64,000 bases of DNA from Pseudomonas sp. PB106 (GTDB lineage Bacteria > Pseudomonadota > Gammaproteobacteria > Pseudomonadales > Pseudomonadaceae), in the NCBI RefSeq assembly GCF_009764645.1, contig NZ_RWIM01000099.1, forward strand, positions 82,666-146,665, given 5' to 3'. The number at the start of each line of letters is the position of its first letter. Within the stretch, counting starts at the first letter, position 1. Under the pieces are notes generated by a model. That model was not told the origin of the DNA and did no database searches. It saw nothing but the letters and a program-made list of their open reading frames with translations. A program made the translations under genes and the position numbers. Shown one piece after another: positions 35,154 through 43,386 of the stretch.

Positions 35154-36548
35154 ATGACCATGGATCTGACACGGCGTCAGTTGTTGCAGCGGGCGAGCAT
35201 CGTCGGCGCGTTCAGTGCGCTGGCGAGCCATCCGGCATTGGGCCAATTGATGCGCGCACCAAGGCTGATTCCGTGGCGCAACTGGTCGGGCGCGCAGAGC
35301 TGCCTGCCAGCTGCGCGGCTGGCACCGAAAAATCTCGATGAACTGGTCAGCGCCATCCAGCAGGCCCAAGGCAAGATCCGCCCGGTCGGCTCGGCGCATT
35401 CCTTCAGCGCGTTGGTGCCCACCGATGGCACGCTGTTGTCGCTGAGCTATTTCAACGGTTTGCTCGATCACGACGCGAAAACTCTGCAAGCCGAATTCGC
35501 TGCCGGCACACCGATGTCACGCATGGGCATGCCACTGAAAGACATCGGTCAGGCCCTGCAAAACATGGCCGATATCGATTACCAAACCCTGGCCGGCGCG
35601 ATCTCGACCTCGACCCACGGCACCGGGAAAAACTTCCAGTCCTACTCGGCCCACGTCTGCGGCCTGCAACTGGTGACGGCCAGCGGTGAAGTGCTCGATT
35701 GCGATGCTCAGCGCCATCCAGAAGTATTCAACGCCGCACGAGTTTCCCTCGGCGCCCTCGGTGTGGCGACAAAAATCCGCCTGCAAAACCGCCCGGCCTA
35801 TCGCCTGCGCGAACGCCAGTGGATCGCCAAGACCGAAGAACTGCTCGAAGACCTCGACAAGAACACCAGGGAAAACCAGCACTGGGAAATGCTCGTCGTC
35901 ACCCATTCCGACTACGCCTTGTCCATTGCCCTCAACGAAACCGACGACCCGGCCACGCCGCCGATCCCGCCGGAAGAAGAGGGCGGCAACGAGTTCGTCA
36001 CCCTGATCGAGAAAATCGACAAATACGGCAGCGACTTCCCCGACCTGCGCCGCACCATGCTCAACAGCCTGCGCCATCTGGCCAGTTTCGATGATCGCGT
36101 CGGTGACTCGTTCGACATCTACGCCAATGTGCGCACAGTACGTTTCAACGAGATGGAATATTCGGTGCCGGCCGAGCACGGCCCGGCCTGCCTGCGCGAG
36201 ATTCTCAAGCTGATTCAGGACAAGGATCTGCGCACCTGGTTTCCCATCGAGTATCGCTATGTCAAGGCTGACGACATTCCGCTGAGCATGTTCGAGGGCC
36301 GTGACAGCTGTTCGATCTCGGTGCACCAGCATTACCAGATGGATCATCACAATTTCTTCGCGGCGGTCGAGCCGATTTTCTGGAAGTACAACGGCCGCCC
36401 GCACTGGGGCAAGTTGCACACGCTCAACGCGAAAAACCTGCAACCGCTGTACCCGCGCTGGCGCGAATTTGTCGACGTGCGCCAGGCGCTGGATCCGAGC
36501 GGGCGGTTTCTCAATGCGCATTTGTCATCGATTCTGAGGGTGAACTGA
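35154..36548 (+). CDS. Tat-exported FAD-dependent aldonolactone/alditol oxidase-like protein
   Basis: 464 residues from ATG 35154, with AAGG eight bases upstream. Twin-arginine signal (TRRQLLQRASIVGAFSALASHPALG). FAD-binding domain of the vanillyl-alcohol oxidase fold: IRPVGSAHSFSALVPTDGTLLSL, where the His may carry covalent FAD, then GAISTSTHGTGKNF. The C-terminal half ends in PHWGKLHTLNA and PSGRFLNAHL, typical of D-arabinono-1,4-lactone oxidase. The substrate is unknown. It lies between a cytochrome lipoprotein and a PLP enzyme gene in a tight operon. Confidence 0.85.
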   Translation: MTMDLTRRQLLQRASIVGAFSALASHPALGQLMRAPRLIPWRNWSGAQSCLPAARLAPKNLDELVSAIQQAQGKIRPVGSAHSFSALVPTDGTLLSLSYFNGLLDHDAKTLQAEFAAGTPMSRMGMPLKDIGQALQNMADIDYQTLAGAISTSTHGTGKNFQSYSAHVCGLQLVTASGEVLDCDAQRHPEVFNAARVSLGALGVATKIRLQNRPAYRLRERQWIAKTEELLEDLDKNTRENQHWEMLVVTHSDYALSIALNETDDPATPPIPPEEEGGNEFVTLIEKIDKYGSDFPDLRRTMLNSLRHLASFDDRVGDSFDIYANVRTVRFNEMEYSVPAEHGPACLREILKLIQDKDLRTWFPIEYRYVKADDIPLSMFEGRDSCSISVHQHYQMDHHNFFAAVEPIFWKYNGRPHWGKLHTLNAKNLQPLYPRWREFVDVRQALDPSGRFLNAHLSSILRVN

Positions 36549-37831
36549 TGGCGGTCAATCGACGCAATTTTCTGCTCGGCACGTTGGGTGTTGGCGCTTT
36601 GCTGGTGGGCGTCGGCGCATGGTTGCGGCCAGGCGATCGCGGTGGGCCGTACAGCGAATACTTCCGTGCACTGAACAAAGAATTGAAGGACAAAGGCCCG
36701 ATGCGCCCGGTGTTGCTGATCGATCTGGATCGCCTCGATCACAACATCGATGTCGTCATGCATTCAGTGCAACGCGGCGGCAAGCAGTTGCGGCTGGTGG
36801 AGAAGTCGCTGCCATCGCCGGGGTTGCTCAGTTACATCGCCCCGCGCGCCGGGACGAAAAGGCTGATGTCGTTTCACCAACCGTTTCTCAATCACGATGC
36901 GCAGGTGTTCCCGCAGTCGGATATTTTGCTTGGCAAGCCGTTACCGGTGCGTTCGGCAGCGCTGTTTTATCAAAGCCACACAGGGCCATTTGAGCCGTCG
37001 AAGCAGTTGCAATGGTTGCTCGACGGCCCGGAGCGTTTGCAGCAATACCTTGCGCTCGCTCAAGGGCTGGGCACGCGGATGCGCATCAACATCGAACTGG
37101 ATGTGGGCCTGCATCGGGGGGGGGTCAGCGATCTGGCGATGCTGGGGCAAATGCTCACGTTGATCGGTGCCAACCCGCAGCATCTGGAATTTGCCGGATT
37201 CATGGGTTACGACCCGTTCGTGGGCATGGGCGTGCCGGGGATTCTTGGTTCGTCTGAGGAGCTGTTTGCCAAGGTCATGGTGATCTATCAGCGCTGCGTG
37301 GATTTTGCCCGACAGCAGTTTCCGACGTTGTGGCACGACGGCTTGTGCCTGAACACCGCTGGCAGCCCGAGTTATCGCCTGCATGAAAACGAGAAGCTCA
37401 GCACTGAGGTTTCGGTGGGCACGGCGATGCTCAAACCGACGCACTATGATTTGCCGTCGCTGGTGGAGCACGAGCCGGCGGTTTACATCGCTACGCCAGT
37501 GTTGAAAAGCACCGGCGCGGTGAACATCCCGGCGCTGGATGACAAGTCGAAGCTGTTCTCCTGGTGGGACGCCAATCAGCGCCAGACCTTCTTCATCTAT
37601 GGCGGCAACTGGATGGCGGAATTCGAATCGCCGTCCGGTTTGCAGAGCAATAGCGTGTATGGCCGCAGCTCCAATCAGGAGATGGTCAACGGCTCGAATG
37701 CCGTTGGCCTGACCGTTGAGGATCAAGTGTTCCTGCGCCCTACCCAGACCGAAGCCGTGCTCCTTCAATTCGGCGATCTACTGGCCGTGCGCGGCGGCAA
37801 GATCGTCGACACCTGGCCCGTTTACGCCTAA
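36548..37831 (+). CDS. Exported fold-III PLP enzyme (D-threonine aldolase/alanine racemase-like)
   Basis: 427 residues. N-terminal RRNFLLGTLGVGALLVGVGAWL is a twin-arginine signal or membrane anchor. The alanine-racemase-type barrel follows: LLIDLDRLDHNID, probable PLP lysine in LRLVEKSLPSPG (near 83), NIELDVGLHRGG and a C-terminal DSD1-like domain ending EDQVFLRPTQTEAVLLQFGDL with likely zinc ligands in that region. It shares one base with the stop of the oxidase gene (TGATG). A periplasmic PLP aldolase or racemase next to a lactone oxidase suggests processing of D-amino acids or related compounds outside the cytoplasm; the exact reaction is unknown. Confidence 0.8.
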   Translation: MAVNRRNFLLGTLGVGALLVGVGAWLRPGDRGGPYSEYFRALNKELKDKGPMRPVLLIDLDRLDHNIDVVMHSVQRGGKQLRLVEKSLPSPGLLSYIAPRAGTKRLMSFHQPFLNHDAQVFPQSDILLGKPLPVRSAALFYQSHTGPFEPSKQLQWLLDGPERLQQYLALAQGLGTRMRINIELDVGLHRGGVSDLAMLGQMLTLIGANPQHLEFAGFMGYDPFVGMGVPGILGSSEELFAKVMVIYQRCVDFARQQFPTLWHDGLCLNTAGSPSYRLHENEKLSTEVSVGTAMLKPTHYDLPSLVEHEPAVYIATPVLKSTGAVNIPALDDKSKLFSWWDANQRQTFFIYGGNWMAEFESPSGLQSNSVYGRSSNQEMVNGSNAVGLTVEDQVFLRPTQTEAVLLQFGDLLAVRGGKIVDTWPVYA

Positions 37832-37860
37832 TCCAAAATCCCCCAAACACCGCAAAAACC

Positions 37861-37950
37861 TGTGGGAGCTGGCTTGCCAGCGATAGCGGTCTGTCAGCGA
37901 AGTAAAGGGTTGCTGACATGACGCCATCGCTGGCGAGCCAGCTCCCACAG
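37861..37950. repeat. REPIN-like palindrome, family B copy 1
   Basis: 90 bases with ends TGTGGGAGCTGGCTTGCCAGCG / CGCTGGCGAGCCAGCTCCCACA around a variable middle. Copy 2 at 47205 and a half copy at 63942. It lies just after the PLP enzyme gene and may end its transcript. Confidence 0.9.
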
Positions 37951-37990
37951 GGTTATCGGTGTCTGTCCCACCTCATTGCCAAATTCGGTA

Positions 37991-38008
37991 ATGAAGCTTT
38001 TATGACAA
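37991..38008 (-). promoter_or_regulatory. Weak candidate Pho box
   Basis: On the minus strand TTGTCATAAAAGCTTCAT matches the 18-base Pho box at 13 positions; the first half is good and the second weak. It is about 115 bases upstream of the Phd-fusion gene, but its orientation points away from that gene. It is listed only because the downstream locus resembles a phosphate-starvation system. Confidence 0.2.
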
Positions 38009-38121
38009 AAGTTCGGTAGCACATCGCCAGTCCGGTCATGCCTATGTAACGCGCTTGAGGGGCCCAACGGGGCGCTTTTCACAAGCCGAGGCGGGACGCC
38101 GGGAGTGAGGCAGTGGGGACT

Positions 38122-38724
38122 ATGGAACGCTACTCGAAAGTGGGCATGCAGGAACTCGATCAACGCCTGTCGAAGATCGTCGAAGCCGCGCGCAAGAAGC
38201 CGGTTTCGGTGTATCGCTACGGCGCGCCGTGGGTCTGGATCGTCTCGCAGGATGATTGGCAGGGCGCCTTGAAAGAGGTGTCGAGCTACATTCCGCCGGG
38301 GCATTCGCTGGTTCTGCTGCGCCCGCAGATCGACGATCTGCTCGACGCCCATCGTGATCTCATGCACGACCTCAATGCCCAGCCCGGCATGCTGATTCCT
38401 GCGCAAACGGTCATGCATATTTTGCTCCTGCAACTGCTGTATTCGGTGCCCAGCGAGCAGCAACTGTATGAACAGCTCAATTACAACCTGTTGTTCCGCT
38501 GGTTCGCAGGTCTTGGCCTGAATCAGAAAGTCTGGAGCTTCAACGCCCTCAGTCGCGACATCACCACGTTGCTCAACGAGCCACGGGCGGTGCTGCTCAT
38601 TCAAAAAATCATCGGCGAAGTGTTCTGCGGTGCCTTGCTGCAAATGCCCGAGTTCTCGCTGAACTTTGCGCTTTTGCACACGTGGCTGGGCAAACACGCC
38701 TGCGCCTCGACAGCCAGCAATTGA
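38122..38724 (+). CDS. Phd/YefM antitoxin-like domain fused to a transposase N-terminal domain (PhdA-like)
   Basis: 200 residues from ATG 38122; GTG 38113 is an alternative. Residues 1-50 look like a Phd/YefM antitoxin (MQELDQRLSKIVEAARKKPVSVYRYGAPWVWIVSQDDW). Residues 90-140 look like the DUF772 N-terminal domain of IS5-type transposases (LIPAQTVMHILLLQLLYSVPSEQ...LLFRWFAGLGL). No transposase catalytic domain, no toxin gene and no inverted repeats are seen. It lies directly upstream of a TpsB gene, as I recall for phdA (PA0691) before pdtB in P. aeruginosa, so it is probably a domesticated regulator rather than a mobile element. Confidence 0.75.
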   Translation: MERYSKVGMQELDQRLSKIVEAARKKPVSVYRYGAPWVWIVSQDDWQGALKEVSSYIPPGHSLVLLRPQIDDLLDAHRDLMHDLNAQPGMLIPAQTVMHILLLQLLYSVPSEQQLYEQLNYNLLFRWFAGLGLNQKVWSFNALSRDITTLLNEPRAVLLIQKIIGEVFCGALLQMPEFSLNFALLHTWLGKHACASTASN

Positions 38725-38780
38725 CGCCATACACGCGGCGTTCGAAACGCCAACAGGTCATCGCGAATTCAGGGGGTAGT

Positions 38781-40379
38781 GTGGAACCGATTTTCAAGTC
38801 ACGGCTGGCGCTGTGGGGCTGGCTGATGGTGACGGCGGGCGCGCAGCCGGCATTGGCCGAGGAGGCTGCCGACAACGCAGCGGCGCAGCGTCTGGTCGAC
38901 GTCAACGAATACTTCGTGCGCGGCAACACCGTGCTCGATGCGCGGGCGATTGAAGAAGCGGTGTATCCGTTTCTCGGCCCGCAAAAAGCCCTCAGCGATA
39001 TCGAAGGTGCGCGGGACGCGTTGCAGAAGGTTTATCAGGCGCGCGGCTATCAATCGGTGTTCGTTGAACTGCCCGAGCAAGCTGTCGCCGACGGTATCGT
39101 TTATCTGCAAGTCAGCGAAACCAAGGTCGGTCGAGTCCGCGTGGTCGGCGCCAAACACTATTCGCCGCTGGACATCCGCGACAACGTCCCGGCGCTGAAA
39201 GAAGGCGAGGTGCCGGACTTCGCCAAGGTCCAGGGCGAACTGGCGCAACTGAACAAAACCCCGGGCCGGCAAGTCATGCCGCTGGTGCGCGAAGGTCAGC
39301 GCCCCGGCACCATGGACGTCGATTTGCAAGTCGAAGACCAGAACCCGTGGACCGCCAGCGTCGGCCTCAACAACGACTACAGCGCCGACACGGAAAAGCT
39401 GCGCACCGTCACCAGTCTTGGCTACAACAACCTCTGGCAGCTCGGCCACAGCGTCAACCTGACGTTCTTCACCGCACCGCAGGAAACCGACAACGCCAAG
39501 GTCTGGTCGGGTTCCTACACCGCGCCGCTGAGCGAGCGCTGGAGCGTGCAGTTCTCCGGTTACCAGTCCGACAGCAACGTCGCCACGATTGGCGGCAGCA
39601 ATGTGCTCGGCAAGGGCCATTCCTACGGCGTCTCGGCGATTTACACGCTGCCCTCCAGCGGCAACTGGTCGAACTCGCTGTCGGCCGGCATCGACTTCAA
39701 GGACTTCGACGAACGCCTGACCCTGTCTGGCGAGAGCGACAAGGTCCCGCTGCAATACGCGCCGTTCACCTTCGCCTACAACGGTTATCGCTACAGCGAA
39801 AAGAGTCAGCTCGGCCTCGGCCTGAGCCTGGTCGCCGCCACCCGCAGCATCTTCGGTTACGGCAGCTCCGACGAAGATTTCGACTACAAACGCTACCGCG
39901 CCAAACCGAGTTTCGCCGTGGTCAAGGGCGATACGAATTACACCTGGACCTTCGACAGCGACTGGCAGAGCGCAAGCAAAGCCGCGTTCCAACTGGCGTC
40001 GGGGCCATTGGTTTCCAACGAACAATTTTCCGCCGGTGGCGCCACCTCCATACGCGGCTATCTGGCCGCCGAACGCACCGGCGATGACGGCGTGCTGCTC
40101 AGCCAGGAAGTGCGCACGCCGTCGCTGGCCAAGTACGCCGGCACATGGATGCAGGACTGGCGTTTCTACGCCTTCGCCGAAGGCGCGCAACTGTACCTGC
40201 GCGACGAACTGCCAGATCAGGACGCCAGTTACGCCTTGGCCAGCGTCGGCCTCGGCACCCGCGCCAGCCTGAGCAAATGGCTGTCCGGCAGCCTCGACTG
40301 GGGCTACCCGCTACTCGAAGGGCCGAACACCTCGAAACAGGAATCGCGCCTGCACTTCAACCTTCAAGCCACTTTCTGA
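38781..40379 (+). CDS. TpsB outer-membrane transporter, ShlB/FhaC family (PdtB-like)
   Basis: 532 residues from GTG 38781, behind AGGGGG; the signal peptide starts MEPIFKSRLALWGWLMVTAG and cleaves near ALA-E. Two POTRA domains (VNEYFVRGNTVLDARAIEEAVYPFLG, then VGRVRVVGAKHYSPLDIRDNV) precede a 16-strand barrel with the L6 hairpin motif SIRGY (GGATSIRGYL near 417) and a final Phe. It would secrete a TpsA exoprotein. No TpsA with a TPS domain is in the window. It is followed in 14 bases by the ExbB fusion gene. Confidence 0.9.
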   Translation: MEPIFKSRLALWGWLMVTAGAQPALAEEAADNAAAQRLVDVNEYFVRGNTVLDARAIEEAVYPFLGPQKALSDIEGARDALQKVYQARGYQSVFVELPEQAVADGIVYLQVSETKVGRVRVVGAKHYSPLDIRDNVPALKEGEVPDFAKVQGELAQLNKTPGRQVMPLVREGQRPGTMDVDLQVEDQNPWTASVGLNNDYSADTEKLRTVTSLGYNNLWQLGHSVNLTFFTAPQETDNAKVWSGSYTAPLSERWSVQFSGYQSDSNVATIGGSNVLGKGHSYGVSAIYTLPSSGNWSNSLSAGIDFKDFDERLTLSGESDKVPLQYAPFTFAYNGYRYSEKSQLGLGLSLVAATRSIFGYGSSDEDFDYKRYRAKPSFAVVKGDTNYTWTFDSDWQSASKAAFQLASGPLVSNEQFSAGGATSIRGYLAAERTGDDGVLLSQEVRTPSLAKYAGTWMQDWRFYAFAEGAQLYLRDELPDQDASYALASVGLGTRASLSKWLSGSLDWGYPLLEGPNTSKQESRLHFNLQATF

Positions 40380-40393
40380 CAAGGAGCACGTTC

Positions 40394-42193
40394 ATGCAGC
40401 GCCTCTTCCTTTCGTTGTTGATCTGCCTGGGCTTCGTGCTCCCGGCCACGGCCCAGGCCTGGTGGCAGGACGACTGGCACTACCGCAAACAGATCGCCGT
40501 CGACACCACGCCACAAGGCGCGGCGATCAATCAGGCCCTCGGCCGCACCGCGCTGCTGGTGCGCCTGCACACCGGCAACTTCACCTTCGACGGCGTGAAA
40601 GAGGACGGCGCGGACCTGCGCTTCGTCGCTGCCGATGACAAAACTGTGCTCAACCACCAGATCGAAAGCTTCGACGCACTGATGGGTATGGCGTTGATCT
40701 GGGTCGATGTGCCGAATGTCGAGGGCGGCCAGCGTCAGGACATCTGGATGTACTACGGCAATCAGAAGGCGCCGGCGACCGGCAACGGCCAACTGACTTT
40801 CGATCCGAATTACACCGCGCTGTATCACTTCGACGGCGCTACTGGCACCCCGGCCAAAGACACCACCGCCTATGGCAACACCGCGCAAAGTGCGACCGGT
40901 GCGGCGATTGACGGCGTAGTAGGGCGCGCCTTGCAGTTCAGCGGCCAGCCGTTGCTGCTGCCGGCCAGTCCATCGCTGCAACACAACGCCGGCAGTGCGT
41001 TCACCTTCAGTGCCTGGTTGCGTCTGGATCAGGCCAGTGGCGAGCAACTGATTTTGGCCCGTCGTGAAGGCGCCAACAGCCTGCTGATCGGTGCCAACCA
41101 AGGCGTACCGTTCGTGGAGATCGATGGCCAACGTGCCGTGGCTGCTCAGGCGCTGAATCCGGGCCAATGGCAACACGTTGCGCTGACCGCTGAAGGCGCG
41201 AAAGTCACGCTGTACATCAACGGTCGCGAAGGTGCCACGCTCGCTCAGGCGATGCCAGCCTTCAACTCGGTCATGGCCATCGGCGGTGATCTGCACGAAG
41301 GGCCGTTCCAGCCGTTCGTGGGCGCCATCGACGAGCTGCGCCTGTCGAAAGTCGCCCGTCCCGCGCCGCTGTTGCTGGCCGACGCCACCTCGCAAGGTGC
41401 CGAGTCGAAACTGGTCGCTTACGGTGTCGACGAAGAGCAGTCCGGTTTCGGCTTCGGCAGCCTCGGTTTCCTGCTCAACGCGGTGCCAATCGACGCCTGG
41501 GTGATCATCGCCGTGCTGGTGCTGATGATGTTCCAGTCGTGGATCATCATGCTGCGCAAGAACCGTAGCCTCAGCCGCGTCAGCGCCGCCAACGAAGACT
41601 TCCGCGTGCAGTTCGCCAAGGTCGGCACGCGTCTGGAGATGTTCGCCGACGACGCGCAACTCGCCCAGCGTTTGCAGCACTCGTCGCTGTGGCGCCTGTA
41701 CCTGGTGGCCGTGAAAGAGATCCGCACCCGCCGCGAGCAGGGCGCTGATACCTCGTCGGTTTCGGCGGCGACCATCGAAGCGATCCGCTGCTCGATGGAC
41801 GGCGTGCGCACCCGCGAAAACCAGCAACTCAGTTCGAAGCTATCGACCCTGTCCAACGCCATTGCCGGCGGCCCGTACATCGGCCTGCTCGGCACGGTGC
41901 TGGGGATCATGGTGGTGTTCCTCGGCACGGCAATGGCCGGCGACGTCAACATCAACGCCATCGCGCCCGGTATGGCTGCCGCGTTGCTCGCTACCGCCAT
42001 GGGCCTGTTCGTCGCGATCCCCGCGCTGTTTGGCTACAACCGCCTGATCACCCGCAACAAGGAAGTCAGCGCCGACATGCGCGTGTTCGTCGACGAGTTC
42101 ATCACGCGGCTGGCGGAAATGCACGGCGAGAGCCAGTTCAGTGAGGCTTCGCATCAGCGCGGCCATCACGCCAACCATTCCGTACCGGCCTGA
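40394..42193 (+). CDS. DUF2341-LamG-ExbB fusion proton-channel protein
   Basis: 599 residues from ATG 40394 behind AAGGAG; the frame is open further upstream inside the TpsB gene. Order: signal peptide (LFLSLLICLGFVLPATAQA), DUF2341 domain (WWQDDWHYRKQIAVD, to about 140), LamG/concanavalin-like domain (about 150-330, with FTFSAWLRLDQASG, GQWQHVALTAEG and GAIDELRLSKVARP). An ExbB/TolQ/MotA channel follows with three helices near 361-390, 489-513 and 520-546. The channel half would power a TonB; the exported half is probably a carbohydrate- or protein-binding module. It is followed by ExbD and TonB genes. Confidence 0.9.
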   Translation: MQRLFLSLLICLGFVLPATAQAWWQDDWHYRKQIAVDTTPQGAAINQALGRTALLVRLHTGNFTFDGVKEDGADLRFVAADDKTVLNHQIESFDALMGMALIWVDVPNVEGGQRQDIWMYYGNQKAPATGNGQLTFDPNYTALYHFDGATGTPAKDTTAYGNTAQSATGAAIDGVVGRALQFSGQPLLLPASPSLQHNAGSAFTFSAWLRLDQASGEQLILARREGANSLLIGANQGVPFVEIDGQRAVAAQALNPGQWQHVALTAEGAKVTLYINGREGATLAQAMPAFNSVMAIGGDLHEGPFQPFVGAIDELRLSKVARPAPLLLADATSQGAESKLVAYGVDEEQSGFGFGSLGFLLNAVPIDAWVIIAVLVLMMFQSWIIMLRKNRSLSRVSAANEDFRVQFAKVGTRLEMFADDAQLAQRLQHSSLWRLYLVAVKEIRTRREQGADTSSVSAATIEAIRCSMDGVRTRENQQLSSKLSTLSNAIAGGPYIGLLGTVLGIMVVFLGTAMAGDVNINAIAPGMAAALLATAMGLFVAIPALFGYNRLITRNKEVSADMRVFVDEFITRLAEMHGESQFSEASHQRGHHANHSVPA

Positions 42194-42204
42194 GGAGCAC
42201 TGCC

Positions 42205-42630
42205 ATGGCGTCCGTAAATGCCTCCCACGACGATGACGAAGATGCCGCGGTGGACAGCATCAACATCACCCCGCTGGTCGACGTGCTGATGGTGGTGCTG
42301 GTGATGTTCATCCTCACCGCCACCGCGCAGGTCTCCGGGATCCAGATCAACCTGCCCAAGGCCAGCGCTTCGGTGTCGCTGTCCGAGGCCAAGACCAAGG
42401 CGATTTCGGTCAACGACGGCGGTCAGGTGTTCCTCGACGCTTACCCGGTGACGCTGGCCGAGCTGGAAGAGCGCCTGCGCATCGAGAAGGCGCAGAGCCC
42501 GGATTTCCCGGTGATCGTGCGCGGCGACGCGACGGTGCAGTACCAGAAAGTCATCGAAGTGCTGGATCTGTTGCGCCGGCTCGAACTGTCCCAGGTCGGT
42601 CTTGTGACCGGCAAACCGAGTCAGGGCTGA
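42205..42630 (+). CDS. ExbD/TolR-family proton-channel protein
   Basis: 141 residues. A single membrane helix with the conserved proton-carrying Asp in INITPLVDVLMVVLVMFIL, then a periplasmic domain. GAGGAG precedes the ATG. Partner of the ExbB fusion, from which it is separated by 11 bases. Confidence 0.93.
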   Translation: MASVNASHDDDEDAAVDSINITPLVDVLMVVLVMFILTATAQVSGIQINLPKASASVSLSEAKTKAISVNDGGQVFLDAYPVTLAELEERLRIEKAQSPDFPVIVRGDATVQYQKVIEVLDLLRRLELSQVGLVTGKPSQG

Positions 42631-42633
42631 GTC

Positions 42634-43338
42634 ATGACCGCACAACTCCCGATCGAGCCGCTGCCGGTGAAAAACCCCGCGCTGCGTTACGCCAAGTGGG
42701 TCGCCGGATTGCTGATCGGCGCACTCGCCGCGTGGTTTCTCTGGCAGTGGGCCAACGACATGAGTGGCATCCGCCGCGAAGCGCCGAAGGTGCCGACGAT
42801 CATTCCGTTGCCGCCACCACCACCTCCGCCGCCGGAAAAACCGCCGGAGCCGGAAACCCCGGTGGAAGAAAAAGTCGTCGAGCCGGAACCGACGCCTGAG
42901 CCCGAAGAGGTCAAGCCTGAGGAAGAAGCGCCGCCATCACCGGCGGACGATCTGGCCACCCCGATGCAAATGGACGGCGATGCGCAGTCCGGCAACGACG
43001 CGTTCAACATCGGCGCGGGCAAGGGCGGCGGCATGGCTGGCACAGGCGGCGGGCGCCTCGGCACCGGCACGTACAGCCAGTTTCTGGCGTTCACCTTCCA
43101 GCGCTTGCTGCGCGAGAACCCCGAGCTGCGCAACCTCGCGTTCTCGCTGCAGGCCGATGTGTGGCTGAGCAGCGTCGGCGAGATCACCCGCGTCGAGCTG
43201 ATCAAGTCCAGCGGCAATCCCGAAATCGATACGCAAGTGCTGGCGGCGCTACGCGGTGCGCCGGCCCTCAGCGAACGGCCTCCGGCCTCCATCACTTTGC
43301 CTGTGCGCCTGTCCCTGCAAGGGCGGCGTCCGGGTTAA
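42634..43338 (+). CDS. TonB-family energy transducer
   Basis: 234 residues. Cytoplasmic N-terminus, one membrane helix (about 26-46), a Pro/Glu-rich linker with eight consecutive prolines near 60-67 followed by PEKPPEPETP-type repeats, and a C-terminal TonB-like domain (VWLSSVGEITRVELIKSSGNPEIDTQVLAAL). Completes an ExbB-ExbD-TonB set dedicated to this locus. Confidence 0.9.
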   Translation: MTAQLPIEPLPVKNPALRYAKWVAGLLIGALAAWFLWQWANDMSGIRREAPKVPTIIPLPPPPPPPPEKPPEPETPVEEKVVEPEPTPEPEEVKPEEEAPPSPADDLATPMQMDGDAQSGNDAFNIGAGKGGGMAGTGGGRLGTGTYSQFLAFTFQRLLRENPELRNLAFSLQADVWLSSVGEITRVELIKSSGNPEIDTQVLAALRGAPALSERPPASITLPVRLSLQGRRPG

Positions 43339-43386
43339 TTCAACCTATTTATTGCCAAGCATTAAAGCTTTGCCAAAAGGAGTTGT

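Noticed and set aside
38122..38724. The Phd-fusion gene as an insertion sequence
   Set aside because: The DUF772-like part lacks a catalytic domain and there are no flanking inverted repeats or target duplications.
38799..40190. A 463-codon leftward open frame opposite the TpsB gene
   Set aside because: Shadow frame; TpsB has signal peptide, POTRA and barrel features.
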